Origin: Clostridium vitabionis
GTDB lineage: Bacteria > Bacillota > Clostridia > Lachnospirales > Lachnospiraceae
Assembly: GCF_015351765.1 (NCBI RefSeq)
Contig: NZ_JADKQA010000004.1
Span: 124,001 to 188,000, forward strand
DNA length: 64,000 bases
Reading direction: 5' to 3'
Numbering within the stretch: the first letter of the stretch is position 1; each line of letters opens with the position of its first letter. Of the stretch, positions 46,401-56,110 are shown one piece after another. The notes beneath the pieces were generated by a model. That model had not been told where the DNA came from, searched no databases, and saw nothing but the letters and a program-made list of their open reading frames with translations. The translations under genes and the position numbers were made by a program.

Positions 46401-47339
46401 ATGAATTTTTTTCAACTTGAGTGTTTCAGGATGATCGAGAAAAAGAAGAGTTTTACCGCCGCTGCGGATGAGCTCTCACTATCCCAGTCGGCTCTTTCCA
46501 AGCAGATCAGCCGCCTGGAGGATGAGCTTGGAGTACGGCTTTTTGACCGCAGCCGCCGGAATGTCAAAATGACGCTCGCCGGCCAGGAATTCTCGGCTCA
46601 CGCGCAGAAGCTCTGTGAGGATTACGAGAAGATGCAGCAGGCGATCCGCTGGTATCGGGAGAACGGGCGCATCGTGATCGGCGTTGTGGAGAGCATCGGG
46701 AGCAGCGATCTCTCAGAAACGATCGGCAGCTTCCTCAATCTCTTCCCGAGAGGCGATGTGGACGTTGAGGTCCGGAAGGCGACAACCTGGCAGCTACTCG
46801 ATCTTTTAAAAGATGGGCAGATTGACATGGCTTTTGTGGCGAGGATTGAATCCGCGGTGCTGGGAACATCGAATCTCGACCGCTGTGATTTGCGTGGGAA
46901 TGAGCGCTATACCCTGCGGAAGGATGTCTACCGTGCGGTTGTGAATCCCGATCATCCTTTCGCACGGCAGGAATCGCTCACCTGGGAGCAGCTTGCGGGA
47001 GAAAAGCTGGTGATTCTCGATAAGGCGAACAGCCTGAACGCCATGATCCGAAGCATGTTTGCCAGCCGGAACCTGGAACCGGACATCGTCTTCGAGTGCG
47101 GGGATGTCAGCACGCTGATGAGCATGGTGAAAGCGGGATTTGGCATCAGCATGTTTTCTACCCAGGTTGCGGCAAGCCGAGGGGATCTGGTCTCTGTGGA
47201 GGTGAGGCCGGCGCTCACCCGTGACCTGGTGCTTGTTGTGCCGAAGGAATCGGCAAAGGGAAGAAGCCTTGCGTCAAGATTTGTGCGCCATACCCTGGAG
47301 CATTTTGGCAGCGCGGAAACAGAGCGGGAAAAGAAATAG
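46401..47339 (+). CDS. LysR family transcriptional regulator
   Basis: MNFFQLECFRMIEKKKSFTAAADELSLSQSALSKQISRLEDELGVRLFDRSRR HTH; effector-binding domain follows. Confidence 0.95.
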   Translation: MNFFQLECFRMIEKKKSFTAAADELSLSQSALSKQISRLEDELGVRLFDRSRRNVKMTLAGQEFSAHAQKLCEDYEKMQQAIRWYRENGRIVIGVVESIGSSDLSETIGSFLNLFPRGDVDVEVRKATTWQLLDLLKDGQIDMAFVARIESAVLGTSNLDRCDLRGNERYTLRKDVYRAVVNPDHPFARQESLTWEQLAGEKLVILDKANSLNAMIRSMFASRNLEPDIVFECGDVSTLMSMVKAGFGISMFSTQVAASRGDLVSVEVRPALTRDLVLVVPKESAKGRSLASRFVRHTLEHFGSAETEREKK

Positions 47340-47366
47340 TACGGCGGGAACGAAAAATGCACACAT

Positions 47367-47414
47367 AAAAGCCTGTCAGGGCGGAGCGTCAGCTCCTGTC
47401 CTGACAGGCTTTTT
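47367..47414. terminator. Bidirectional terminator
   Basis: AAAAGCCTGTCAGG ... CCTGACAGGCTTTTT. Confidence 0.9.
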
Positions 47415-47449
47415 CATGGAAAAGTCATTCTGGACGGCTGCCAGAATAT

Positions 47450-48238
47450 TCAGCTTCTCGCATTGAATGCGATCGGCTTGGTGATGATTTCCTCACAGAC
47501 CTCAAGAATGCTCTTTCCATCGGTATTCACGATGACATCGGCGGCGGCCTTATAGATGGCATCCCGTTTATTCATCAGCTCGGAAATGCCCTCGACGGTC
47601 TTTCGGCCGCGGAGCATCGGGCGGGAATCATCGTCCTTTAAGCGTTCCAGGATGGTCTCCGGGCTGGCGGTCAGGAGGACGATCCGGCTGTGTGTCCGGA
47701 GAATATCCACATTCTTCTGGCGGAGGACAGTTCCCCCGCCGCAGGCGATGACCGTCTGCTTGAAGGAGGCGAAGCTGGCGAGCGCCTCGGTTTCAAGGTC
47801 GCGGAAGTGTTCTTCCCCGTATTTCGCGAAGATATCGTTGATGCTCATTCCGGCGTTCTTGACCACAACATCGTCGCTGTCCACGCTGTCCATCGCCAGC
47901 ATGTCCTTCAGCAGGCGGCAGACAGAAGATTTTCCGGTGCCCATGAAGCCGATCAGGGCGATATTTCCGTGGATCAGCGCCTTGGCCTGGACGTGCTTGC
48001 TCATCTCGGTGATGGCGGAGAAAATATGGAGGATCTCATTTTCATAAGTATTGCCGTCGGCGAGGGTGCGCAGCCGTGCCTGCTGCTTTTCCTCCTGCTT
48101 CTGCTGGAGAATCGGGATGCCGTGAATCTTTTTATAGGTAATGATCTCATTGATGCAGTTCATGCGGTGTTCAAGCTGCATCAGGATTTCGTCGTCACAG
48201 GCGGCGATGTCGCTGCGGATTTCCTCAAGGTCTCTCAT
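47450..48238 (-). CDS. aroK: Bifunctional chorismate mutase (AroQ-type) / shikimate kinase
   Basis: N-terminal MRDLEEIRSDIAACDDEILMQLEHRMNCINEIITYKK chorismate mutase helix; then IALIGFMGTGKSSVCRLL, DSDDVVVKNAGMSINDIFAKYGEEHFRDLE, VIACGGGTVLR. Confidence 0.93.
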   Translation of the reverse strand: MRDLEEIRSDIAACDDEILMQLEHRMNCINEIITYKKIHGIPILQQKQEEKQQARLRTLADGNTYENEILHIFSAITEMSKHVQAKALIHGNIALIGFMGTGKSSVCRLLKDMLAMDSVDSDDVVVKNAGMSINDIFAKYGEEHFRDLETEALASFASFKQTVIACGGGTVLRQKNVDILRTHSRIVLLTASPETILERLKDDDSRPMLRGRKTVEGISELMNKRDAIYKAAADVIVNTDGKSILEVCEEIITKPIAFNARS

Positions 48239-48532
48239 TGGAGGTCACTCACTTTCTAAATAAAAAGCGTTAAAGCTTTAATGCGTGTTGATTTTCTTAT
48301 TATACGGGGTCTTTGCGCAAAATGCAAACCTTTTCTTGTCTCTGTTCGGCATCTGCCAGGGATAGGGACATAAAACGGCTGCCTGCAGACGATTTTGTGC
48401 CCCTATCCCCGACTGATGGCCAGTCACCGGCCTTCACCGCCCCGGCGGCACAAAATTCCCCCGGACACAGTGCCCGCCGGAAGATCCGGCAGGGGTTGTG
48501 CCCGGGGGCTTGTGCCAGGAGAATCCCGGAGC

Positions 48533-49480
48533 TTACCCGAGAAGGCCTAAGGCGGAGTAGCTGAAAATGATCAGGAACAGGGTTCCGATGGAGAGCACCG
48601 TGCTGAGCACGATGAACTGGCCTGCGAGTTCCCCGTCACCTTCCATGTTCTGTGCCATGGCGAAGACGGAGGTTGCGACCGGCGTGGACCAGAGGAGGAG
48701 GTAGACAAAGCGCTCGATGGGATCCAGGTGAAGCACCGTGAGGAGAAGCACCGAGGCGATGACCGGCTCGATGAGCAGCCGGATGGCTATGCAGGGAACC
48801 AGGTAGCGGAGGTTCTTGCCGATGGCGCGGAACTCCAGGGTGCCGCCGAGAACGATGAGCGCCAGGGGCGTTGTCATTGCGGCAACATTGCGGATCGGCA
48901 CCTGCAGGCCGGTGGGAATCGGGATCCGCAGCAGGAAGAAGACGAACCCGGTCAGGGCACCGGCAATCAGCGGGTTTTTGAAAATATTTACAATCAGCTG
49001 GAGCGGCTTGATCTTTCCGCCGCGGAACATTTCCAGAAGAAGGACACCGCTCGCGTTGTAGATCGGCACGATCACGGCGATCAGCATGGATGCGACAGTG
49101 CCGCCTTTCTCTCCGAATACACTTTCCGTCAGGGGCAGGCAGTAGAGGACAAAATTGCCCCGGTAGAGCGCCTGGATGATGACGCTCCGCTTCGGATTTT
49201 CCGAGATAATCCGGGGGATCAGGATGGTCAGGAAAATGATCACCGCGATCACGCTGCCGGCGCAGATGCCGATAAAACGGAAATCAAAAACCGTACCGCG
49301 GTCAATTTTGACCATGTTCCAGAACATCAGCGCGGGAAAAAATACCCGGAAGACCAGCTTGTTCAGCCTGTTCAGGAACGGCGTATCGACGAGGGCAGTG
49401 CGGTGGTTCAGCACATAGCCCAGCGTCAGATACGTGAGAAACGGCATGACCGCCGTAAATGCAATCAGAAAGGATTTCAA
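48533..49480 (-). CDS. AEC family (auxin efflux carrier-like) transporter
   Basis: 10-TM organisation; FLNRLNKLVFRVFFPALMFWNMV; TTPLALIVLGGTLEF; STPVATSVFAMAQNMEGDGELAGQFIVLSTVLSIGTLFLIIF. Confidence 0.9.
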   Translation of the reverse strand: MKSFLIAFTAVMPFLTYLTLGYVLNHRTALVDTPFLNRLNKLVFRVFFPALMFWNMVKIDRGTVFDFRFIGICAGSVIAVIIFLTILIPRIISENPKRSVIIQALYRGNFVLYCLPLTESVFGEKGGTVASMLIAVIVPIYNASGVLLLEMFRGGKIKPLQLIVNIFKNPLIAGALTGFVFFLLRIPIPTGLQVPIRNVAAMTTPLALIVLGGTLEFRAIGKNLRYLVPCIAIRLLIEPVIASVLLLTVLHLDPIERFVYLLLWSTPVATSVFAMAQNMEGDGELAGQFIVLSTVLSIGTLFLIIFSYSALGLLG

Positions 49481-49513
49481 GGTATCCCCGCCTCGCTTTC
49501 CGAGAGAATGTGA

Positions 49514-50992
49514 TCAGGATGCGGACTGCGCCGCCTCTGCGCCGGGACCCTTGGGCTCCGCGGCAGGTGCCGTGTCGGAGGCAGGGCCGGAAGGCGCCTT
49601 GGTCTCCGGTGCCTTCGTCTGGGGTTCTGTTTCCGGAGCCTGAGTCGGCGGCGGGGTCTCAGGCACCTGTGCCGGGGCTGTGGACTCCGCGGGCTTTGCC
49701 GGCGCGGCTGTCTCCGCGGGCTTTGCCGGCTTTGCGGTATCGTGGGACTTATACCTTGCGGTATGATCCAGCGTCCGCTCCGTCACCTGGCCGTTCCGGG
49801 ACACAACCTTATAGACATCCCATACCCGGTTTCCCCGGTTTACACATTCCATGTCCTGCGTGACACCGTCTGCCAGTACCGGAACGCCGTAAATCTGTGC
49901 GGTCACCGTGCGGTTGGAATAGCTCTCCAGGATGCAGATCGGGTAATCTGAGGAATTGACAAATTTATAATTGGGACCGCCCCAGGATACGGTGGCATCC
50001 CGGCCCGGGGTCACATAGCTGGGTTCAAAGGTGTGTGACTGGCGCAGCGTGGTGGTGAGTCCGGCGGAAAATACAGCGTTGTAGAGTGTCGTGGAAACCT
50101 GGCAGACACCGCCGCCGGTTTCCTGGACGACCTCGCCGTTCTGGTAGGCAGCCGCTTTGCCGTATCCCTTGGCAGTTGTGCGCTCGCCGACCCGGTCATT
50201 GAAGGAAAATTCTTCCCCGGGCTGCAGGATCATGCCGTTGATGGCTGCCGAGGCGAGGGCGACATTCTTGTTTCGCGTCGCATTTGCCGTGGTTTTGGTG
50301 GTGTAGGAGCCGATGATCCGGTACTGGGCTTCCATGGTGCCGGAAGCGGCCTCCGCGGAACCTACGGCGTCAACGGCCTGGTTAAAAGCATGGTTCGCAT
50401 AAGCGCTCATCAGCGCCTTCTGCGTCCCATCCGTGTCCACGGTGAATCCGGGAACCGGATCGCCGAAGGAGAATTTCCCCGTGGCGGCGTCATAGCCGGT
50501 CAGTACGCCGGGTTCCGCAGCCTTGTTCCATTTTTCCCCGGCTTCTGCCGCAGCTTTTTTTGCAGCATCAGTGAAATCCGGCAGCTCCAGCACATAGTCC
50601 GCCGTGGTTCCGGACGAAGTCTTCCCGCCCTCGCTGGAAATCACCGTGTCCAGAAGCTTTTCCACCGCCGGCTTGATCGGGTCGTCGATGGCGATCGTCT
50701 CCTCCCCGTAGGAGAGGCCAAGATTCCAGGTGTAGACCGCGGAGAGCGTGCTTAAGACTTCCTTCCGGGTCTTTCCTTTCAGGGAGAGGCGGGCGCTCTC
50801 CGCGCCTTTCTCCGCGCCGGTGAGCGCGGAATAGTCGAGATAAGTGTCTGTCCCGATGGTTCCCTCCTCGACGAGCTGAATCGACTTGGCTGCCCCCGTA
50901 TTCTCCGTGGCCGGCGTTTTCTGCGAGCATCCGGAGAGAAGGGCAGCTGTCAGCAGGACGGCGGGAACGATAGCTGCTGTGAATTTTTTCAT
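49514..50992 (-). CDS. VanW family lipoprotein with Pro/Ala-rich C-terminal tail
   Basis: Lipobox LTAALLSGCSQK; NVALASAAINGMILQPGEEFSFNDRVGERTTAKGYGKAAAYQNGEVVQETGGGVCQVSTTLYNAVFSAGL. Confidence 0.9.
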   Translation of the reverse strand: MKKFTAAIVPAVLLTAALLSGCSQKTPATENTGAAKSIQLVEEGTIGTDTYLDYSALTGAEKGAESARLSLKGKTRKEVLSTLSAVYTWNLGLSYGEETIAIDDPIKPAVEKLLDTVISSEGGKTSSGTTADYVLELPDFTDAAKKAAAEAGEKWNKAAEPGVLTGYDAATGKFSFGDPVPGFTVDTDGTQKALMSAYANHAFNQAVDAVGSAEAASGTMEAQYRIIGSYTTKTTANATRNKNVALASAAINGMILQPGEEFSFNDRVGERTTAKGYGKAAAYQNGEVVQETGGGVCQVSTTLYNAVFSAGLTTTLRQSHTFEPSYVTPGRDATVSWGGPNYKFVNSSDYPICILESYSNRTVTAQIYGVPVLADGVTQDMECVNRGNRVWDVYKVVSRNGQVTERTLDHTARYKSHDTAKPAKPAETAAPAKPAESTAPAQVPETPPPTQAPETEPQTKAPETKAPSGPASDTAPAAEPKGPGAEAAQSAS

Positions 50993-51204
50993 TACTACTT
51001 CCTTATCTTATGCTTGGTTTGCCATACTGCCTTCTATCATAACGCATAGATCATAGATAAGGAAGGCGGAAGATGAAAATAGGGGGAAATTCCCGCGATG
51101 CTGGGCTGAACAGTTACAATGTTTTTGGAAATATACATTTCACCTGGCTCTTCTTATGTTAAGATTACGTTAAAATTCGCAGCCAAGAAGACTTGGAGGT
51201 CAGC

Positions 51205-51564
51205 ATGAAGTATGTGAGGCAGTTTGAAATTATCCTGGCGATATCCTTCGTGGGGGAAATTCTCCACGCGGTAGTTCCGCTGCCGGTTCCGGCGAGCATC
51301 TACGGCATTCTCCTGATGCTGCTGTGCCTGCACAGCGGGCTTTTCCGCACGGACCAGATCCGGGAGGTCAGCACTTTTCTGATTGAGACGATGCCGATGA
51401 TGTTCATCGCGCCGGCGGTCGGGCTGGTCGACTCCTGGGATGTGCTGAGGCCGATTTTTCCGGCATTTCTTGCCGCCCTGGTGGTCTCCACAGCCGCGGT
51501 ATTCGGTGTTTCGGGCAGTGTTACGCAGTGGCTTGTCCGCAGGGATCGAAAGGAAGAAAAATGA
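51205..51564 (+). CDS. lrgA: CidA/LrgA family holin-like protein
   Basis: ILAISFVGEILHAVVPLPVPASIYGILLMLLCLHSGLFRTDQIREVSTFLIETMPMMFIAPAVGLVDSWDVL. Confidence 0.9.
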   Translation: MKYVRQFEIILAISFVGEILHAVVPLPVPASIYGILLMLLCLHSGLFRTDQIREVSTFLIETMPMMFIAPAVGLVDSWDVLRPIFPAFLAALVVSTAAVFGVSGSVTQWLVRRDRKEEK

Positions 51565-52256
51565 TGGATGATTTCCTGAAGAGTTCCTCTTTTTTCGGAA
51601 TGTTCGCCTCCGTGGCGTTTTATCTGCTCGGCATTGAGCTGAAGCGAAGATTCCGGATGCCGTTGTTTAATCCGCTCCTGGTCGCGATCGCGGGGGCGAT
51701 CGTCGTGGTGATTCTCTTTCGGATCGATTATGCGGATTATAACCGCGGGATGAGCATTTTCAACTACCTGATGACGCCGGCGACGGTCTGCCTCGCCGTA
51801 CCGCTCTATGATGAATTTTCCATCCTGAAAAAGAATGGAAGGGCGATTGTCCTCGGCGTCCTTGCGGGCGTTCTCACCTGCATGGTGACGATCCTGATCT
51901 TTGCCGCCGCCTTCCATTTCGACCACACGATGTTTGTCACCCTGCTCCCGAAGTCGATCACGACCGCGATTGGCGTCGGCCTGTGCGCGGAGATGGGCGG
52001 AAATTCCGCAATCACCGTGGCAGCCATCGTCATCACCGGGGTTCTGGGCGGGATTTTTGCGGAAACCTTTCTCCGGCTGTTTCATATCACGGAGCCGGTA
52101 GCAAAGGGCGTGGCGATCGGCACCGCCGCCCACGCGGTAGGCACCGCCGAGGCGATGAAGATCGGGGAAATCGAAGGCGCTATGGCCAGTCTCTCCATTG
52201 TGGTGGCGGGTATGCTGACCGTGGCGTCGGCAAATATATTTGCCCGATTCCTGTGA
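51561..52256 (+). CDS. lrgB: LrgB family protein
   Basis: LPKSITTAIGVGLCAEMGGNSAITVAAIVITGVLGGIFAETFLRLFHITEPVAKGVAIGTAAHAVGTAEAMKIGEIEGAMASLSIV. Confidence 0.94.
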   Translation: MMDDFLKSSSFFGMFASVAFYLLGIELKRRFRMPLFNPLLVAIAGAIVVVILFRIDYADYNRGMSIFNYLMTPATVCLAVPLYDEFSILKKNGRAIVLGVLAGVLTCMVTILIFAAAFHFDHTMFVTLLPKSITTAIGVGLCAEMGGNSAITVAAIVITGVLGGIFAETFLRLFHITEPVAKGVAIGTAAHAVGTAEAMKIGEIEGAMASLSIVVAGMLTVASANIFARFL

Positions 52257-52318
52257 GCAAAAAAGAAAGCCGTTTAACCGAGCTATTTCGATACGGTTAA
52301 GCGGCAATTCTAAAGTAG

Positions 52319-52391
52319 TGGGCGCAACGGGGCTCGAACCCGTGACCTCCCGCGTGTGAGGCGGACGCTCTCCCGGCTGAGCTATACTCCC
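52319..52391 (-). tRNA. tRNA-Val (anticodon CAC)
   Basis: Minus GGGAGTATAGCTCAGCCGGGAGAGCGTCCGCCTCACACGCGGGAGGTCACGGGTTCGAGCCCCGTTGCGCCCA; cloverleaf with anticodon loop CTCACAC; one A-G mismatch in the acceptor stem; CCA not encoded. Confidence 0.9.
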
Positions 52392-52638
52392 AACAAAAAT
52401 GATTCTAACACGATCCGAAGGTGATTGCAACCGAAAAAGAAAGTTACCAGGATCACTGTAGTGGCAGTTAGCATTTTCGCTTACGTCCTTATCCAGTTCT
52501 TTCCCATCCGTGCTCGGCATGTAAAAATCAACGAGACTATGCTTCTGACGCGCATTAAAAATTAAATCTGGGGTTTGCCCAAGTGAACATGCCCCAGATT
52601 ATTCGCTTAATAATAACAACAACGAGAATACCACATAC

Positions 52639-53829
52639 TTAATGAATTAGTTCTCCGCCTAGGTAAACAGAAACCAGATTTTCAGTGAATGCAGTGATTT
52701 TTTTATAAGGATTTTCGCTAAGGACATCAAAATCAGCAAGCTTACCTGCCTCAATCGACCCGATCTCATTATCAATACCGAGAACTTCTGCTGCTGTTTC
52801 TGTCGCAGACGTAATGATTTCATCCGCCGGCATACCATATTCTTCCATGACAGTCATTTCTTTGAAGGCAACCGGATGTGGTCCAAACAGTGGCGATCCT
52901 GCATCTGTTCCTAGTGCGATTCTGACACCTTTTGCTCTGGCTCTTGCGAAAGTACTTCGCTGTTGCTGAGTCACGAGCAAAGATCGATTAACCATGAAAT
53001 CACTTAGCACCCCTTTTCCCTCGCTAAGGAGCTTATATATTGCAAGAGTTGGAACCAGTGTAAGATTCTTTTCTTTCATCATATCTAGATATTCATCTGG
53101 GATGTCTGGTCCATGTTCAATTGTGTCGATCCCAGCTCTAATGCATTCAATAATTCCCTCTTGTGAAACTGCATGTACCGCAACTTTCATGTGTAAACGA
53201 TGGGCTTCATGCACAATAAATGATAGCTGATCTAGGTCATACATGCTTGGACCGATATCCTCCAGTCCAGCCGCTCCTCCAGTATCCATAATCTTGATCC
53301 ATTGACACCGAATCCCTTTTTTCACAAACAGTGCCTTCTTAGCGCGGATTGCGTAGAGCAACTCGTCCTTGGTATTTGCGATTGTTCCGATAGACGGTAC
53401 ATGCCCATAGATACTCTGAATTGCAGATCCGCATGGGATGATTCGGCATCCTTTAATATATCCATGTTCCATTGCCCAGGCAGTTTCTACCGAAATATCG
53501 TGCGGGCTACCAACTTCGCGGATGGTAGTTACTCCATGCTTTAATGTTGCTTCTACATTCAGCACGCTACGCAGAAATGCCTGATATGATCCATACATTT
53601 CATCCAGATCTTCTGAAATGGCACTGCCATCCCATGTACTGTGCACATGCATATCAATAATTCCTGGAGTCAGATATAGGCCGCAACCATCAACCACCGT
53701 ATCTGCATGATCCAAGATATCTTTCCCGACCGCGGAGATTCGACCATCACGAACAAGGACATCCGTATCTGGCAAAATCTCTCTCCTCTTGACATCTATT
53801 ACATTAATTTTTTTAAACAATAATTCCAT
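52639..53829 (-). CDS. Metal-dependent amidohydrolase (imidazolonepropionase/prolidase-like)
   Basis: LTPGIIDMHVHSTWDG; GVTTIREVGSP; MKVAVHAVSQEGIIECIRAGIDTIEHG; VRIALGTDAGSPLFGPHPVAFKEMTVMEEYGM; GSIEAGKLADFDVL. Confidence 0.92.
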   Translation of the reverse strand: MELLFKKINVIDVKRREILPDTDVLVRDGRISAVGKDILDHADTVVDGCGLYLTPGIIDMHVHSTWDGSAISEDLDEMYGSYQAFLRSVLNVEATLKHGVTTIREVGSPHDISVETAWAMEHGYIKGCRIIPCGSAIQSIYGHVPSIGTIANTKDELLYAIRAKKALFVKKGIRCQWIKIMDTGGAAGLEDIGPSMYDLDQLSFIVHEAHRLHMKVAVHAVSQEGIIECIRAGIDTIEHGPDIPDEYLDMMKEKNLTLVPTLAIYKLLSEGKGVLSDFMVNRSLLVTQQQRSTFARARAKGVRIALGTDAGSPLFGPHPVAFKEMTVMEEYGMPADEIITSATETAAEVLGIDNEIGSIEAGKLADFDVLSENPYKKITAFTENLVSVYLGGELIH

Positions 53830-53939
53830 ATCACCACGTTTCCTTTCAAGAGATTACTCAACTCATACTCTCTTCATTTCCATTTACGATCACTCTAGTC
53901 AATTATTTTTAATAGGGAACTGAGTTTATTGCAGTGTGT

Positions 53940-54590
53940 TTAATTTTTTAACAATCCAGATTTGTACATTATCCGTGACAAAACCACGGTAACAGCGATG
54001 CCTCCGAGCAGAACCCACTGCAGATTAATTTTCAGAACTAAGATGGCAACAAGGCAGACAATCATTGCCACCGCAGAAACCTTAACCTGTTTCAGCATCC
54101 ACAAGCCAGCTAATGCTCCGAAAATTGCAGGAACGACATTATTAAAAGCTGGTGCTAATACCGCGGAATTTAGAATTGGCGTAAGCGGCGCCATTAGGAT
54201 AATGCCAAGCGCGATAACAATTGTCGTCGTGATACTGGAAACTGCGACGGCAACAACAGAAACAGCGTTTGCTTTTTCTGATCCTGCCTCAATTCCAGCA
54301 ATACTCATTGCTGAGAGGGCACAGGGAATTTTCTGATTCTGAAGATTTCCCGTAATATAGGTAAGGTACAGACTTCCTGGACCAAGAATCGGTGGAAATG
54401 CTATCATTTCACTCAGAACATAAGATTCCATCATTATAATCATTGTCAGGATACCCGGCCAGATTATTCCCCAATCAGGCCAGATGCCGAATTGGATCGA
54501 GGCAAACACCGGGAATGCGCAGATTGCTGCTAAAGTAATCCATCCATAAAGCCTTCCGTCATGATGCATCTTTTTTTCAAAATCCGTCAT
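53940..54590 (-). CDS. Multi-pass membrane protein, putative transporter component
   Basis: 216 aa, about 6 TM (WITLAAICAFPVFASIQFGIWPDWGIIWPGILTMIIMMESYVLSEM...); operon position with DUF5058-like and amidohydrolase genes. Confidence 0.7.
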   Translation of the reverse strand: MTDFEKKMHHDGRLYGWITLAAICAFPVFASIQFGIWPDWGIIWPGILTMIIMMESYVLSEMIAFPPILGPGSLYLTYITGNLQNQKIPCALSAMSIAGIEAGSEKANAVSVVAVAVSSITTTIVIALGIILMAPLTPILNSAVLAPAFNNVVPAIFGALAGLWMLKQVKVSAVAMIVCLVAILVLKINLQWVLLGGIAVTVVLSRIMYKSGLLKN

Positions 54591-54626
54591 TTCTGTTTCT
54601 CCCTTCCAGCTATGTTATCTGTGAAT

Positions 54627-55334
54627 TTAACTCAACACCGGTGTAATTATCATTGATACGATAAGCCCGAATAGGATCGTCAGCGGAAAAGCATAATCTT
54701 TAAACCACTTAAGTTTTGGGTTCTTTGCAAGCACATTGCAGAGATAGGAAAATATAAAGCAAGAAATAATTACTGTAGCAGGAATAACACCACGTTTTCC
54801 ATTGTTAATTGCAAAAGCTGCAATCACAGTAACCAGTGCAGACAGACTGAAAATGCCAATCCATTTGTTGTCCCTTTTCCGAAATACATCATAGGTTTGG
54901 CACACAGGCTTCAATACAATCAGAACAGTAGGCAGCGCGATTGAGCAACCAATCGTCATTGCCCACGCCGCATTTATCCAAGCTTCCAGCGTCATACCGG
55001 TAGTTGTGAATTCCACGCCGGTCGCTTCAACTGCCATAGTTGCAGCAATCAATTCATTGTTTGCGGAACCTATGACTGAGGTTCTAAGCCAAGGCAGTGC
55101 AACTCCCAATACTGGAACCATCACGATAACACTTAGTACGATTGGGATCGATGGAACAAGGCTAATACCAATGCAGTTTACAACAATTTTCTTGAGTTCT
55201 TCTTGGGGTATACCGAGATGTTTCGCCTGCTTCCATCCTGCTTGCAGAAACAGCAGACAGACAATAGTAACTAGAACCAATACGGCAGCAACAAATAAAG
55301 TTAGCGAGATACTGGTTACTTCTTGTTGATACAT
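54627..55334 (-). CDS. DUF5058-like membrane protein
   Basis: 235 aa multi-TM: LRTSVIGSANNELIAATMAVEATGVEFTTTGMTLEAWINAAWAMTIGCSIALPTVLIVLKP. Confidence 0.7.
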   Translation of the reverse strand: MYQQEVTSISLTLFVAAVLVLVTIVCLLFLQAGWKQAKHLGIPQEELKKIVVNCIGISLVPSIPIVLSVIVMVPVLGVALPWLRTSVIGSANNELIAATMAVEATGVEFTTTGMTLEAWINAAWAMTIGCSIALPTVLIVLKPVCQTYDVFRKRDNKWIGIFSLSALVTVIAAFAINNGKRGVIPATVIISCFIFSYLCNVLAKNPKLKWFKDYAFPLTILFGLIVSMIITPVLS

Positions 55335-55504
55335 TAAAAATGCCCCCTTTTTTTAAAAAAGTTTTGCTTTCTTATAATAGATATTACTATTCGCTTGTGT
55401 TATATACTATGTGTTGCAAATACAAAAAAAAGACGATGTAATTGTTCTAAAATGATCTAGTATTCTTTATAATACATAGTAACTTGACACTTAAGATTAA
55501 AATA

Positions 55505-55527
55505 TTTTGTATTTTAAAAATGCAAAA
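55505..55527. promoter_or_regulatory. Imperfect AT-rich palindrome, candidate operator
   Basis: TTTTGTATTTT-AAAAATGCAAAA between the divergent DUF5058 operon and the regulator gene. Confidence 0.4.
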
Positions 55528-55897
55528 TTAATTCGATGTATCACTTATAAATTTTTGCAAAGGGGTGGAATTCTGTGAAAATATCTGCTTTATTAGAAAA
55601 ATTACCGTCCCCCATGCGTGTCCATTTGAATCCGGACGTCTCGGGAAATGCAACGATTCGGCAGATCTGTAAGCTATCTGCTGCGTCCATTTCATTCTCA
55701 GCAGATACTATCTATATCTCTGAATACTCAAATTATCTTAGTCTCAACTGTAGATTGGCTCCGTCTGTTTTTCTGTTGATTCAAGATAACACTGCTATTT
55801 CAGAGAAAGACTTGCCGGAAAATTATATTTTGTATTCGCGGAATATGCGAGCCAACAGTTTATTGTGAACTCTGCAAAAAAGTTACACTAAACGCCT

Positions 55898-56110
55898 TCA
55901 GGGATTCAGAAACGTCATGATCTCATCAAGACTCTTGCCGCTCTTGAGGTAAGCATCCATGATGACATCAGCTTCAATCCGCCGTTTCTGTTCCTGAAGT
56001 CCCTTAAGTTTGTCTGCGAGTTTATCATATCTGTCCTGCAGCCTGGACATATCGGATTTGACCTTGTTGATTTCAGCATCGATGCTTTCAGTCGATTTCT
56101 TCCTCGCCAT
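55898..56110 (-). CDS. Small coiled-coil ORF within the IS, overlapping the transposase 3' end
   Basis: MARKKSTESIDAEINKVKSDMSRLQDRYDKLADKLKGLQEQKRRIEADVIMDAYLKSGKSLDEIMTFLNP; 23-bp overlap with the transposase ORF. Confidence 0.65.
   Translation of the reverse strand: MARKKSTESIDAEINKVKSDMSRLQDRYDKLADKLKGLQEQKRRIEADVIMDAYLKSGKSLDEIMTFLNP

Noticed and set aside
51205-52256. lrgAB as a phage holin/lysis cassette
   Set aside because: Motifs match chromosomal CidA/LrgA-LrgB proteins; no phage genes nearby.
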